From positions 1,054,001 through 1,118,000 of the forward strand of contig JAUFOR010000002.1 in the NCBI GenBank assembly GCA_040285745.1: 64,000 nt of DNA. Reading direction: 5' to 3'. The first letter of the stretch is position 1. Every line of letters begins with the position of its first letter. Positions 39,067-47,974 of the stretch are shown in pieces. Position numbers and translations under genes: made by a program. This stretch comes from Barthelona sp. PCE. Its lineage: Eukaryota; Metamonada: BaSk clade. The notes beneath the pieces are model-generated. The model worked only from the letters and a program-made list of their open reading frames with translations. It did no database searches and had not been told where the DNA came from.

Positions 39067-40015
39067 CTAATCAAAAGCACTTTGCAGTGAACTTTGAACA
39101 CCTTCACATGTTTGTTCTAACAAGTCTAACAGATGACGTTCATTAGTTTCACGTTCAAGTCGTTCTTTGTTGAGCTCTTGTGAAAGATTTTCTGCGAGTT
39201 CCTTGATGGAATCAGTAAGCTTTCTATTACTGTCAATTCTTTGTTCACGTTCAACTTCTAAAGCACTGGCAAGTTTACCAGTTTCTTCATCTAATTTCGC
39301 CAAAATTTGCTTGTGTGAATCCTGACGTGAAGCTTCTTCGTGTTGCAAAGACGTACGGAGTTCCTTAAACTCCATAGAAAGTGTCTCAGTTAATCCCTTA
39401 ATAGCATTTTCACGCTCACTCTTTTCAGTAGTTAACTGATGTTGGATACCTCTAGCTTGGTCCTCAACAGCCTTTGTAAAGCTATCCTTAGATGTAGAAC
39501 GTCTGTTTGCTTCTGCTTCGCGATCAGTCTCAAAAGTATGTTGCAACAATTGCAACTCACGCTCAAGACGTTCCTGAAGGATTTCTCTGCTAAGACGCTC
39601 GTCTGACAGACTCTGTTGAAGCTGGTTGACACCTTCAATTAAAAGCTTGAACTTTTGATCATCCAAAACGCTGTTCTTTGTGAACTTCTCTTGTACATCT
39701 CTAATTTTGTTCTCTAACGTTGTTTTGCGACTCTAAATGTTAGGTTATCGGGTATATAACGCATAAAATGTGTATTACAAATGCAAAAACACGTAATAAA
39801 CACGAGGAAAATCCAAAGTGTTTCAAAATCCAAAACGCAACAAAAATAATTGTTCGTTTGGCATACACAATTGCTCGTAGAGTGAGTGCGGCACTCTGAA
39901 TTACCATTAATATGCGCTATTTTTGAAATACAATGTTTTCTCTTTCGAGACCCGCTTGAAGGCGTGAAAGCTTGCTGGAGAGCTGCTGGATACGTGAGTT
40001 ACCTTCTTCTGTCAT
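39067..40015 (-). CDS. SF-assemblin/beta-giardin family rootlet protein (one intron)
   Basis: Exons 40015-39932 and 39732-39067 encode 249 residues. The protein is a single long segmented coiled coil with the family's 29-residue periodicity, visible in KSERENAIKGLTETL, LDEETGKLASALEVE and LERETNERHLLDLLEQ. SF-assemblins make 2-nm filaments that attach to basal bodies; in Giardia the relatives beta- and delta-giardin build the ventral disc. The first exon supplies the short head (MTEEGNSRIQQLSSKLSRLQ), which starts like other assemblins. Presence agrees with a flagellate that has a striated root. The start is preceded by TTTTCATCAATTATAAA. Confidence 0.85.
39733..39931 (-). other. spliceosomal intron in SF-assemblin (199 bases)
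   Basis: The minus-strand intron begins GTATTT and ends CCTAACATTTAG, matching the fused branch/acceptor motif. Splicing is in phase 0 and joins Glu-Asn-Ile to Ser-Arg-Lys, keeping one open frame. It is the longest intron supported here and could hold something else, such as a small RNA, but nothing specific is visible. Confidence 0.82.
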
Positions 40016-40170
40016 TTTATAATTGATGAAAAGGGAGATAAAATACTACAAATGTTTAGAAAACGCGCATCAGTTTTACTACATCTACATGTGACTTTTA
40101 AACGGTAATTTTCACATAGATCATATCAACAACCACTAAAAAAAAACTTTAAGTCTTGCTACTCGATTTT

Positions 40171-40258
40171 CTAACTCCACTGAATCTGTGCTGAGCACAA
40201 TTCGTAAATTGATTCCGTTTCTTCACGTTTTTCCAGCGGTTCAAATAGATTTTCTAAC
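40171..40258 (-). other. exon-like fragment of unknown gene
   Basis: A 28-codon open stretch reads (x)LENLFEPLEKREETES followed by IYELCSAQIQWS and TAG at 40171-40173. It has codon-like composition and starts immediately after a GTTTTAG that could be an acceptor. No first exon with a matching phase was found; ATG near 40303 is followed by GTATAG, but the phases do not fit this frame. It may be the last exon of a small protein or chance. Beyond it, 40016-40170 and 40259-40354 show nothing. Confidence 0.25.
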
Positions 40259-40354
40259 CTAAAACACAAAATAAATTCCTTTATCTATACAGGTTCCATT
40301 TTTATGCTTCAATTACCATTAAACATAAATAACCCAACCAAAAATCAAAAAATA

Positions 40355-40885
40355 TTATCTGTAAGTTGCGGATTTTTGAGTAAAGTTTGGAGTAGCATCG
40401 CTAAAAAAGCCTTCATAATCTCTACTTAATGTAGCAATCGTCATAACAGAGTTCTTAGAGCTTAGTCTCACGGGAGCGTTGGGTTGTACATGTTTCCACT
40501 GATTATGTTGTGCATCTGCTTCTTCCATCACTGTTTTGCTGATGTGACTAGATGTGTATTGTTTCCTTAAATCCATTGATTTGGCAGTGACAGTGGGCTG
40601 TCTGTCTATCTTATGTGCTTGAACTTGGATGTTTGTTATGGAAAAGAAGTTTATGACGGGATTACGTGCAAAGTAATTTAAACACGATTCTAATGCCATT
40701 TGATTCAAAAATACAACAGTAATGCGGTTATGTGCAGATGAGTGAGATCGTATTTGCCCAAACTGATCAAAACAAAACCTTAAAAACACATTTTCATCCC
40801 GCTTCACATTGTATGGTGAATTTCTGTTAAAAAAAAATATATTCAACGCCATTTCGTTGGGCGTATAGCCATCTACAGGAATCAT
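40355..40885 (-). CDS. hypothetical protein, possible degenerate RRM
   Basis: A 176-residue protein with no clear family. Residues about 12-95 show a beta-alpha-beta-beta-alpha-like pattern: NIFFFNRNSPY, FLRFCFDQFGQIRSH, RITVVFLNQMALESCL, then ITNIQVQAHK, comparable to an RRM with poor RNP motifs. The C-terminal 75 residues are polar and probably disordered. ATG 40885 is in frame; upstream sequence holds no coding signal. Confidence is higher that it is a gene than in the fold. Confidence 0.55.
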   Translation of the reverse strand: MIPVDGYTPNEMALNIFFFNRNSPYNVKRDENVFLRFCFDQFGQIRSHSSAHNRITVVFLNQMALESCLNYFARNPVINFFSITNIQVQAHKIDRQPTVTAKSMDLRKQYTSSHISKTVMEEADAQHNQWKHVQPNAPVRLSSKNSVMTIATLSRDYEGFFSDATPNFTQKSATYR

Positions 40886-41174
40886 ATTCCAGAAAGCAAG
40901 TTATAATTACGATAACGTAGTCTTTTAAAGCAGAGTCTTTTCAAGGTATTCGCCGTAGGTAAAAAGCCCAATCACCAAATTAAGTTGTAGCTAAAGAGAA
41001 GGTAGTGGTAATTGCAAATCATTTCGCATTGTTGGAATACAATTGTGGAATTTCCTTCAACCTAACGACAATTAAATCATATTGAAGACCTTAGAAAAGC
41101 AAATAAAATCAAATACTGCTTACTGTCCTGATCCACATTTTTTACCTCATTCAAACGGACTCACCACACACACA

Positions 41175-42134
41175 ATGTATTCAAGTGACTTTGATCAGGG
41201 GATTAACCAATTTTCTCGACACGGCCGAATCTATCAGCTTGAATTTGCTGTGAAATCAAGCAATGTATGATGATTGTAGAAGGGAACCCTTTTTTTCCAT
41301 GCACAACGTTATTTAAAGAAGCGATGTGCAGCTTTAAATGAATAGTGATGCTATATTATGACACAATGTCGAATAAGCACAACTTGGGCTAACACCTTTA
41401 TTTTTTATTTTGAAACTAATATTTAGCATGGAGCGACTTCAATTGGTATCCAAACTGCACAAGGTGTAGTTCTTGCAGCAGAAAAGAAAGTTGCAAGCAA
41501 ACTTATGATTGTTAAGAGGTCAGACAAGGTATCACAAATTGATGAACATTTAGGCGCCACGTTTTCTGGCCTCATGGCGGATGCCAAAACTATCATTGAG
41601 AAGCTTAGAGATGATGCATTGGAGCATAAATTCGAATTTAATGAACCATTAACAGTTCGTGCAGCAACAAAAAGTATCGTTGATGTAGCGTTGAGTTTTG
41701 GTAAGCACAAGGACTCAGACGAGGAGAGTGAGGAAGAAGACGAATATGCCATGTCAAGACCTATTGGTGTTGCAGTATTGCTGGGTGGCTGGGATAAGAA
41801 CGGTGCTTCATTGTACTGTGTTGATCCTGCAGGCATCACGACTAAGTACGATGCGAAAGTTATAGGTTCAGCTCATGAATCAGGCCAAGCTATCTTGGAA
41901 GCTGATTATTATTCATCGATTTCTCTTGAAGACGGTATCAAATTGGCATTAACAATTCTCAGAAGAGAAATGGAGCAGAGGGCCAGTGGTAATAACATTG
42001 AACTGGCTATGATCACTGAAGAAGGTTTTATCAGAATGAGTAGTGAGGAAATTGATAATATCATTAAAGAATTGGAAGATGAAGATGTTTCTGAAGAAGC
42101 AGAGCTGAGGAGAAGACTCCAAGAACAAAAATAA
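41175..42134 (+). CDS. PSMA5: 20S proteasome subunit alpha type 5 (one intron)
   Basis: Exons 41175-41264 and 41427-42134 encode 265 residues. Exon 1 gives MYSSDFDQGINQFSRHGRIY, the N-terminal alpha signature that gates the core particle, here with RH in place of the usual PE. Exon 2 continues HGATSIGIQTAQGVVLAAEKK, then IDEHLGATFSGLMADAKTII and AMSRPIGVAVLLGG, which is diagnostic of alpha5. An acidic insertion (SDEESEEEDEY) precedes that block and is longer than in the human subunit. The remaining fold and the C-terminal helix are normal. ATG 41175 follows ACTCACCACACACAC. Confidence 0.92.
41265..41426 (+). other. spliceosomal intron in PSMA5 (162 bases)
   Basis: Starts GTATGA and ends AAACTAATATTTAG, the same fused acceptor motif. 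Phase 0 splicing joins Ser-Ser-Asn to His-Gly-Ala-Thr-Ser, exactly where the proteasome alpha5 sequence continues. The intron interior has several stops in all frames and no coding signal. Confidence 0.92.
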
Positions 42135-42222
42135 AACATTGTTAAACTTTGTTTTGATATGTTCGATTCTATTTCTTGTGTTTCGATTTATGCACTTTTT
42201 CATTATTTAGGGTCACGTATAG

Positions 42223-43593
42223 ATGGTTAGAATCAACAATACACCGTCGAACACCAAACGTAATGGTCGTAAACCATACAAACCTGAAAAAAAAAACAAA
42301 AAAAGCAAAGGATCTACTCCTACAAGTAATTCCAGGCTTAACTTGGATACCCCACGTGTTTCTCTTCACATGGGAGGGAAGAATTATATATTAACACCTG
42401 TTACAGAGGATTTTCCTGTAACTAGTGGGGCTAGTGAGTTACAACCACTTAAATTATCACTTCCAGAGCCCGAAGAAACGAATATATCGTGCTTTTTTAT
42501 CGATATTTCATTATTCTATAAGATCGATGCTGTCCAGGTTGTTTTGTGCAAAAATAAGACATTAGAGGAAGCTAAGAATGACATCATCAGGCAGATAACG
42601 AAGATGGGATTCACAATCCCATACATAGTATACTTTTCGCAAAACAAACGACCTCTTAGTTATGAATTGCCGTTACACATGCTAGATAATGATGTTCCTC
42701 TCACACTGGAGCCATCAATCCATGCGAAACGGACGCACTCATCAACACAGATAGTATCAAGCGAGCCACCTAGGAAGTTACAAGCCTCAAGTCAAGTCTC
42801 ATTGGAAGAGCCAAGAAATCATACTGAGAGTCAGTTCGACATCCCAACGGAGTGCTCTGAGCCCGATGTGCCAGATAACAAAGATGTGGTTGTGCCAGAG
42901 ATCGAAATAACTCGAACATCCCCAACACCTATTCCAACGCTGAACAGTGCTGCTGGTATGCCAACCCCGCCGAGGGAGATGACACAGGATGAGGGTATGG
43001 TTCCTGTCCCTGAAACAGTTGCTAAGATGCCTGCAGTCATCAACGAGAGTTCAGCTTATGATGTTTATTATGAATATGAGTATGATGAGGAGGAAGAAGA
43101 GAATGTGACAGAGGCTACACCCACAGAAGAAAATGTCCTTAAAGACATTGCTCTTAAACCTGTTGAAGAGCCAACTGTGTTAAAAGACGTGGATACTAGC
43201 ATTCCTATTGAGACTGTTACTGCAGAGACAGAAGAATACGATGAGTATGACAAGGGCACAGATTCAAGTGACAGCGAGGAATCAGACATTGAAATGGAAG
43301 TATCAAAAACACCGACTTCAAGAACATTCATTGCTGAGAAGAGTACTCCAGAACCCAAAACTGCTGCTATGATCCCACCAAGGATGCCGTCGAGTGAGCT
43401 CATCCCCACACAGGTGGTTCCAAAGCAATCAATGGATATATCCGGCTTTGCTAATCTTTTTGATGCATCCCCTGCACCGCGTCGTGTTCCAACCCCAAAA
43501 GCTCCTCTGGGTGTCATTGAGCCTGTACCCAGTCCGGCTATTGTGGCTGCACAGCACAAAAAGAAACGTAGGGTTAGACGAATGACAAAATAA
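42223..43593 (+). CDS. Pro/Thr/Glu-rich protein with basic ends, unknown
   Basis: A 456-residue protein. The N-terminus is very basic (about 15-30, KPYKPEKKNKKSKGS). A compact region at about 85-165 reads like one globular domain (FFIDISLFYKIDAVQVVLC, IRQITKMGFTIPYIVYFS) and may be ubiquitin-like or Dcp/EVH-like; I cannot name it. From 170 to 430 it is a disordered run of Pro/Thr/Ser/Glu with an acidic patch (YYEYEYDEEEEE), many TPxP sites and DISGFANLFDASP. It ends with KKKRRVRRMTK, a nuclear localisation-like signal. Confidence 0.65.
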   Translation: MVRINNTPSNTKRNGRKPYKPEKKNKKSKGSTPTSNSRLNLDTPRVSLHMGGKNYILTPVTEDFPVTSGASELQPLKLSLPEPEETNISCFFIDISLFYKIDAVQVVLCKNKTLEEAKNDIIRQITKMGFTIPYIVYFSQNKRPLSYELPLHMLDNDVPLTLEPSIHAKRTHSSTQIVSSEPPRKLQASSQVSLEEPRNHTESQFDIPTECSEPDVPDNKDVVVPEIEITRTSPTPIPTLNSAAGMPTPPREMTQDEGMVPVPETVAKMPAVINESSAYDVYYEYEYDEEEEENVTEATPTEENVLKDIALKPVEEPTVLKDVDTSIPIETVTAETEEYDEYDKGTDSSDSEESDIEMEVSKTPTSRTFIAEKSTPEPKTAAMIPPRMPSSELIPTQVVPKQSMDISGFANLFDASPAPRRVPTPKAPLGVIEPVPSPAIVAAQHKKKRRVRRMTK

Positions 43594-43654
43594 AACTGCA
43601 TTCAATTTTTTTTCTCTATTCCTTTCTGTTTTCAATTTTTATCAAACTGTATTG

Positions 43655-44902
43655 ATGTTATTCAAGGAGAAAACCTTGCTTTTAGTGTTTTCTTTAGGGT
43701 TCTTTATGTTTTTTGCGGTTCGTTTTGATAATGCAGTCCCTATTGACTTTTTTGAAGTTTTTGACAGCCAACATAATGATAATTCACAGGATTTTGAGCT
43801 TAAAATGGATTTGAATCTAACAAACAACACTCTACATACTTTTTTTGAGTCGGATTTATCATCGTTTGCAAAACATAGTAACTTCACGATTAATCAAGGT
43901 AAGTTTGAACATATAGAAAGATATTTCAGTGATAGAACCTTAATTGTGGAGGAAATTTCTGGAACTAATTATCTTGTAATTCCAAAAAATTTACAAAAGC
44001 CTTACCACGTTATCGTGGTTCAAATGGGGGACATAATAAGCGAGTGTGAATGGAGATCCGCTTTATTTGCACTAAATTTACTAACTGTTCACAAAACAAA
44101 ATTGGATATTCAAAACGTTGTTGTAGCATTCATTGACGGTGATATTGGAGCATATGAGTTCGAACGGCAGTTGAAATCCGCAGACACCTTGATCCCTGCC
44201 TTGATCGATGACTTCATCAACATCACAAATTTTTTTTGCTTAGATAAACCTCAAGTAACAATGACTAACAATGACGTCCATTTACTAAGGTCATTCAGCA
44301 AGTACTTTTCAGTGAGTAGAAATCACTCAAGATCCCTGTTTCGGCATATACCATGCGTAGCGTATTTTCAAGGTGATGGACATGCATCAGATCCTGATCC
44401 AGCTCTGCTAATGGCAACGATTGTGAAGGTTACGCAAACAAAGCATGCATTTTCTTGGTTAAACGTGTACCATAATAGATTATCAACGGAATTTCAAAAA
44501 AATAGCTTCATTTTATCTTTTTCACGAATGTCGATCATTATATCTCCTTTTTCGGTTATATTCCTTTCGATATACCTAGTTTTTCTTAGTTTCAAAGCTC
44601 TCAGAGGTACTTTAAAACCAATGAAACAAATTTACCACGTAATTGGAATAATTCAAATATGCTATCTTGGGTACAGTGCTATTTACATTCCTCTACGAAC
44701 GTGTGTTGTTCTTTTGATGACGCTACCGATGTTTAAAACTCGAGTGCATCGGAAATTCCGCTCATTCATCTTCTTCACAGAGCTTATTATCGTTTTTAAA
44801 CTCTTTTCTACATCTTTTAAAAGCCTTTTTGTATGCGAATATCTTCTATTTCTTACAATTATATGTTGGGCAAGACCCAGAAAATTTATCAATAGAAGCT
44901 AA
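43655..44902 (+). CDS. possible GPI-transamidase subunit Gaa1, short form
   Basis: A 415-residue membrane protein. A signal-anchor helix (about 8-25) is followed by a lumenal part with a degenerate M28-like core: SGTNYLVIPKNL, HVIVVQMGDIISECEWRSAL, NVVVAFIDGDIGAYEFE. Several N-glycosylation sequons (NLTNNT, NFT, NIT, NHS) support a lumenal side. After QKNSFILSFSRMSIIISPFS the hydrophobic helices begin, in the same place and style as in human GPAA1 (HQSFFLYLLPGLSRFVS pattern). Human GPAA1 has eight helices and 621 residues; only about five remain here. Gaa1 presents the GPI lipid to the transamidase. Assignment by pattern, not by strong identity. Confidence 0.45.
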   Translation: MLFKEKTLLLVFSLGFFMFFAVRFDNAVPIDFFEVFDSQHNDNSQDFELKMDLNLTNNTLHTFFESDLSSFAKHSNFTINQGKFEHIERYFSDRTLIVEEISGTNYLVIPKNLQKPYHVIVVQMGDIISECEWRSALFALNLLTVHKTKLDIQNVVVAFIDGDIGAYEFERQLKSADTLIPALIDDFINITNFFCLDKPQVTMTNNDVHLLRSFSKYFSVSRNHSRSLFRHIPCVAYFQGDGHASDPDPALLMATIVKVTQTKHAFSWLNVYHNRLSTEFQKNSFILSFSRMSIIISPFSVIFLSIYLVFLSFKALRGTLKPMKQIYHVIGIIQICYLGYSAIYIPLRTCVVLLMTLPMFKTRVHRKFRSFIFFTELIIVFKLFSTSFKSLFVCEYLLFLTIICWARPRKFINRS

Positions 44903-46249
44903 CTAATGTTCACTGATATAACTGAATGGGATAGTCGATGTCATCTTATCGACAGGTATTGAACGATATTCTTCACTATGTCCATCGTCTGCGATGATAT
45001 ATACACTTGGTAAAAAATATTGGACTTCTTCATACTGAAGATTAGTGTGCCTGACATCAATGCATTCTAAGGCTTTTAGTTGAACTAGAAATTCCTTGAG
45101 AATCCTTGGATTTATATTCATATGATGAAGTGTTAAGTGTTTGAGGTTCGGGCATTGTCTAACTATCAACGATACTATAGTAGCATCATGTGTAAATGTA
45201 CAAGAGTCAATCTCAAAGTATTCAAGCGTACTGGGTATATCTGCAATCATGGAATTATCAAGTTGTAGATGGGATAACAACAAACTTACTAGAGGGATGT
45301 GGAATAGGCTTACCAGAAGCACATCCTTAAGATTGACAAGAGAGAGATGACGGAGCTTCTTCATATGTACTAACTGATCGATATCATCTTCGGTCACCGA
45401 CAACTGACTCAAACCAAGCTTTTCGATGTTTGGGCTCAGTGAAATAACCTTCAACGACTTTGTTTTCAAGCGAGGGCAGTTGTCCAGGCCAATATACTTG
45501 AGACCTTGATTACTCAACAAAATGTGTGCGATAGCTTTGTGAGTAATGATACAGTTATTTAAAAAGAGTCCCTTCAATACTGTGGTGCTGGCGAGTAAAC
45601 TCAACAAAACATCGTCGCTAACTGATGCGCCTGCACATATTAAAACATCTTGTAAGCTTGTTAAGTGTGAGCCTGCGAATATTAAGCTCTCTCTGCTGAT
45701 TGCTGATATGTTGCGGAGATCGAGCGTGTGCACTTGGCTGAGGCGGTTGATAATATCCAATACATCATCTGCTGAAGCGTTCTCCGTTAATAATTGTAAA
45801 TCTGGTAATAAATGAGCTGCTTTCTTTTCACTCTGGTAACTGTCTGCGAAGAAGTTGATAAGAAGGGAGCGTGAGTAATCGCTGACAGCAAATTTATCAA
45901 GTATACCATTTGCAATACCTAAAAATCGCTTTGAAACTAATCTAAGCTTCGGTATCGTCTCAGGGCCCGCCTGCACTATGAGTTCGCGAATAACTGAATC
46001 CGGAAGATCGTTAATACTGGATATACGATTCAAACCTACTAATTTCACATCATTGAGTAGTTTTTCTCCAGATACACTGAAAGACTCGCACGCGCGCGCG
46101 ACTAGGTTGCCCATTGTTGCAAGAAAAGCATGATAGTGCTCATCTTCTGAATGAATATGACTACCAGAATGTAAATTACGTTTTGCGTTTCTTTGAGCAT
46201 TGGATATTCTCGAAAATGGTGAGAGCTCTTCTCTCTCCCGTTTTGACAT
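44903..46249 (-). CDS. F-box/leucine-rich-repeat protein
   Basis: A 448-residue substrate receptor for an SCF ubiquitin ligase. The F-box is at about 77-115 (SINDLPDSVIRELIVQA, then IPKLRLVSKRFLGIAN). From about 150 come roughly eleven irregular LRRs of about 25 residues, for example VHTLDLRNISAISRESL, LKGLFLNNCIITHKAI and LKYIGLDNCPRLKTKSL, of the cysteine-containing/FBXL type. No transmembrane or lipid signal. Its stop codon abuts the stop of the upstream convergent gene with no base between. The N-terminal 70 residues are basic and probably disordered. Confidence 0.85.
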   Translation of the reverse strand: MSKREREELSPFSRISNAQRNAKRNLHSGSHIHSEDEHYHAFLATMGNLVARACESFSVSGEKLLNDVKLVGLNRISSINDLPDSVIRELIVQAGPETIPKLRLVSKRFLGIANGILDKFAVSDYSRSLLINFFADSYQSEKKAAHLLPDLQLLTENASADDVLDIINRLSQVHTLDLRNISAISRESLIFAGSHLTSLQDVLICAGASVSDDVLLSLLASTTVLKGLFLNNCIITHKAIAHILLSNQGLKYIGLDNCPRLKTKSLKVISLSPNIEKLGLSQLSVTEDDIDQLVHMKKLRHLSLVNLKDVLLVSLFHIPLVSLLLSHLQLDNSMIADIPSTLEYFEIDSCTFTHDATIVSLIVRQCPNLKHLTLHHMNINPRILKEFLVQLKALECIDVRHTNLQYEEVQYFLPSVYIIADDGHSEEYRSIPVDKMTSTIPFSYISEH

Positions 46250-46640
46250 TAAAAAATTTAGATTTAGATAAGATGGATGTTAAATCACAAAACAAAATAA
46301 TTACAAAGAGCTATATCACTTCATGCGTTAAATGTATATAAATAAGTCCTATGGCCGGATATAATATCCTTAACTCAAACACATACCCCAAAAAATCTGC
46401 AGGTTAAATCCCAGACTCTAAACGTCCTATTAAATAGCTTTTACATTTGTAAGTCTGAGATACATGCTCACACAATAGCACACCAGCCAGAAACATCATT
46501 GCAAAGTAGTGATAGTGATTTATTAGTACTCTGAGCTGTTGAACAAACTTGAAACGCAGCATCTACTCATCTTCATTCGGCCTGACATCATTTAAAAAGT
46601 GAAAAATCGTTACTTTGCGATATTCAACCCTATTCATTTG
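46250..46640. other. intergenic stretch, 391 bases
   Basis: Divergent promoters of the F-box gene and the phosphatase. A perfect 13-base palindrome GGATATAATATCC sits at 46357-46369 and GTATATAAATAAG at about 46334. GTGATAG (46507) and CTGA boxes near 46533 and 46581 look vaguely like C/D snoRNA elements but lack a terminal stem. TATTCATTTG lies directly before the ATG at 46641. No reading frame is supported. Confidence 0.45.
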
Positions 46641-47807
46641 ATGTTCAACATTCTTAAGTCCTTCGGGCAACCAGCAGAGGAAACAAAGCCTGCGGAGCAG
46701 TTCGCAATGGGAGAAATCAGTCATCAAGGGCTGGTCGATTTTGTTAATGGTTTTAAGGATTCTAAAGTGCCTGTTTCAGAAGAATTAATCACTAGCCTTG
46801 GTCTTTTCCGCGATGAGATGATGAAGCTTCCCAACGTTGTACGTTTTGAGATTAAAGAAGCAGATCAGAAAGCAGTACTTGTTGGTGATCTGCATGGTCG
46901 TTATTTTGACCTTGTTCAGATTTTAGAGTACTACAACATACTTGAGGAGCCTGAGAAGATGCCTTACATTGTATTCAATGGTGATTTTGTTGATAGAGGA
47001 TACTATTCACTTGCTACTGTTGCTACTCTTGTGTATCTCAGGCATTTGTATCCTGGCAAGGTGTTTTTGAACAGAGGAAACCACGAAAGTGCTTATGCCA
47101 CTGTTTTATACGGTTTCAAATCACAGTTGATGCGTGATTACTCTGAAGAAGAAGGAAACGATATTTATAACGAGTTTCTGACTGTTTTCTACGCCCTCCC
47201 TTTGATCACCGTTGTACACGATTCCATTGCTGTTATTCACGGTGGTCTGAGCGTAAAAGCTGCTAATTTACCTGATGACTCTCCAAGAATTCAGGAAGGT
47301 AACGTCTCTTACCTAGACATTTGTCACACTTTGGGTGAAATTAACGCAATTAACAGATTCGGAGAGCCTGATTCCTGCCTCATTGTTGACAATTTGCTTT
47401 GGAGCGATCCTTCAGATTTGAATGAAGGAGCTCTCCAGCCCAGTTCTCGTGGTATGTCTTATCTCTTCCCTGGTAACTACACACGTCAGTTCCTGGACGC
47501 TAACAACCTAAAGATGCTTGTGCGTTCTCATGAATTGGTCAAAGAGCCTCGTAAGCAACATGAAGGCGTTTGTGTCACTGTTTTTAGTGCCGCTACCTAT
47601 GCAATGGAAGACAATGAAGGTTTTGTTTTAGAATTTACACAATCCTCTATTGATAACTATGAATTACCTCAGTTTGAATCTATTTATTTCCCTAGAGCAG
47701 ATGAACCAGGAGGAATTCATCCAGACCATAATCCTTTTATGACAATGCCTCCTTTGATTCAATTATTGTTAGCTCAACAGATGCAACCAATGCAGGGATC
47801 AGAATGA
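46641..47807 (+). CDS. PPP-family serine/threonine phosphatase (PP5-like catalytic domain)
   Basis: A 388-residue metallophosphatase. All motifs are intact: GDLHGRYFDL (GDxHG) at about 90-99, GDFVDRG near 125, GNHES near 155, HGGLS, and the C-terminal RSHE. The order and spacing, with SYLFPG and ATYAMEDNEG before the end, are closest to PP5/PPEF rather than PP1 or PP2A. TPR repeats typical of PP5 are missing; instead there is a 60-residue N-terminus (MGEISHQGLVDFVNGFKDS) and a Met/Gln-rich tail. ATG 46641 is the first true ATG and has an initiator-like TATTCATTTG in front. Confidence 0.9.
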   Translation: MFNILKSFGQPAEETKPAEQFAMGEISHQGLVDFVNGFKDSKVPVSEELITSLGLFRDEMMKLPNVVRFEIKEADQKAVLVGDLHGRYFDLVQILEYYNILEEPEKMPYIVFNGDFVDRGYYSLATVATLVYLRHLYPGKVFLNRGNHESAYATVLYGFKSQLMRDYSEEEGNDIYNEFLTVFYALPLITVVHDSIAVIHGGLSVKAANLPDDSPRIQEGNVSYLDICHTLGEINAINRFGEPDSCLIVDNLLWSDPSDLNEGALQPSSRGMSYLFPGNYTRQFLDANNLKMLVRSHELVKEPRKQHEGVCVTVFSAATYAMEDNEGFVLEFTQSSIDNYELPQFESIYFPRADEPGGIHPDHNPFMTMPPLIQLLLAQQMQPMQGSE

Positions 47808-47974
47808 TTAGAAAGAAAAAATTATAGCAAAATAAAAAAAAATAAAAAAAAATGAATTTAGTTTTATTTATTTTCAGTTTTGAATCCAATTCAATAACTT
47901 GAAAGTTTTGGGGGGTTTTGGGGTGGATTAATATGGTTGAAAAGCATTAAATTACATAATGTAAAGAAAAAATT

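Noticed and set aside
42210-42222. TTATTTAG before the ATG at 42223 as an intron acceptor
   Set aside because: The CTAAY branch element is absent and the ATG gives a complete, plausible N-terminus.
46500-46590. C/D-box snoRNA candidate with GTGATAG and CTGA elements
   Set aside because: The boxes are imperfect and no terminal stem could be paired.
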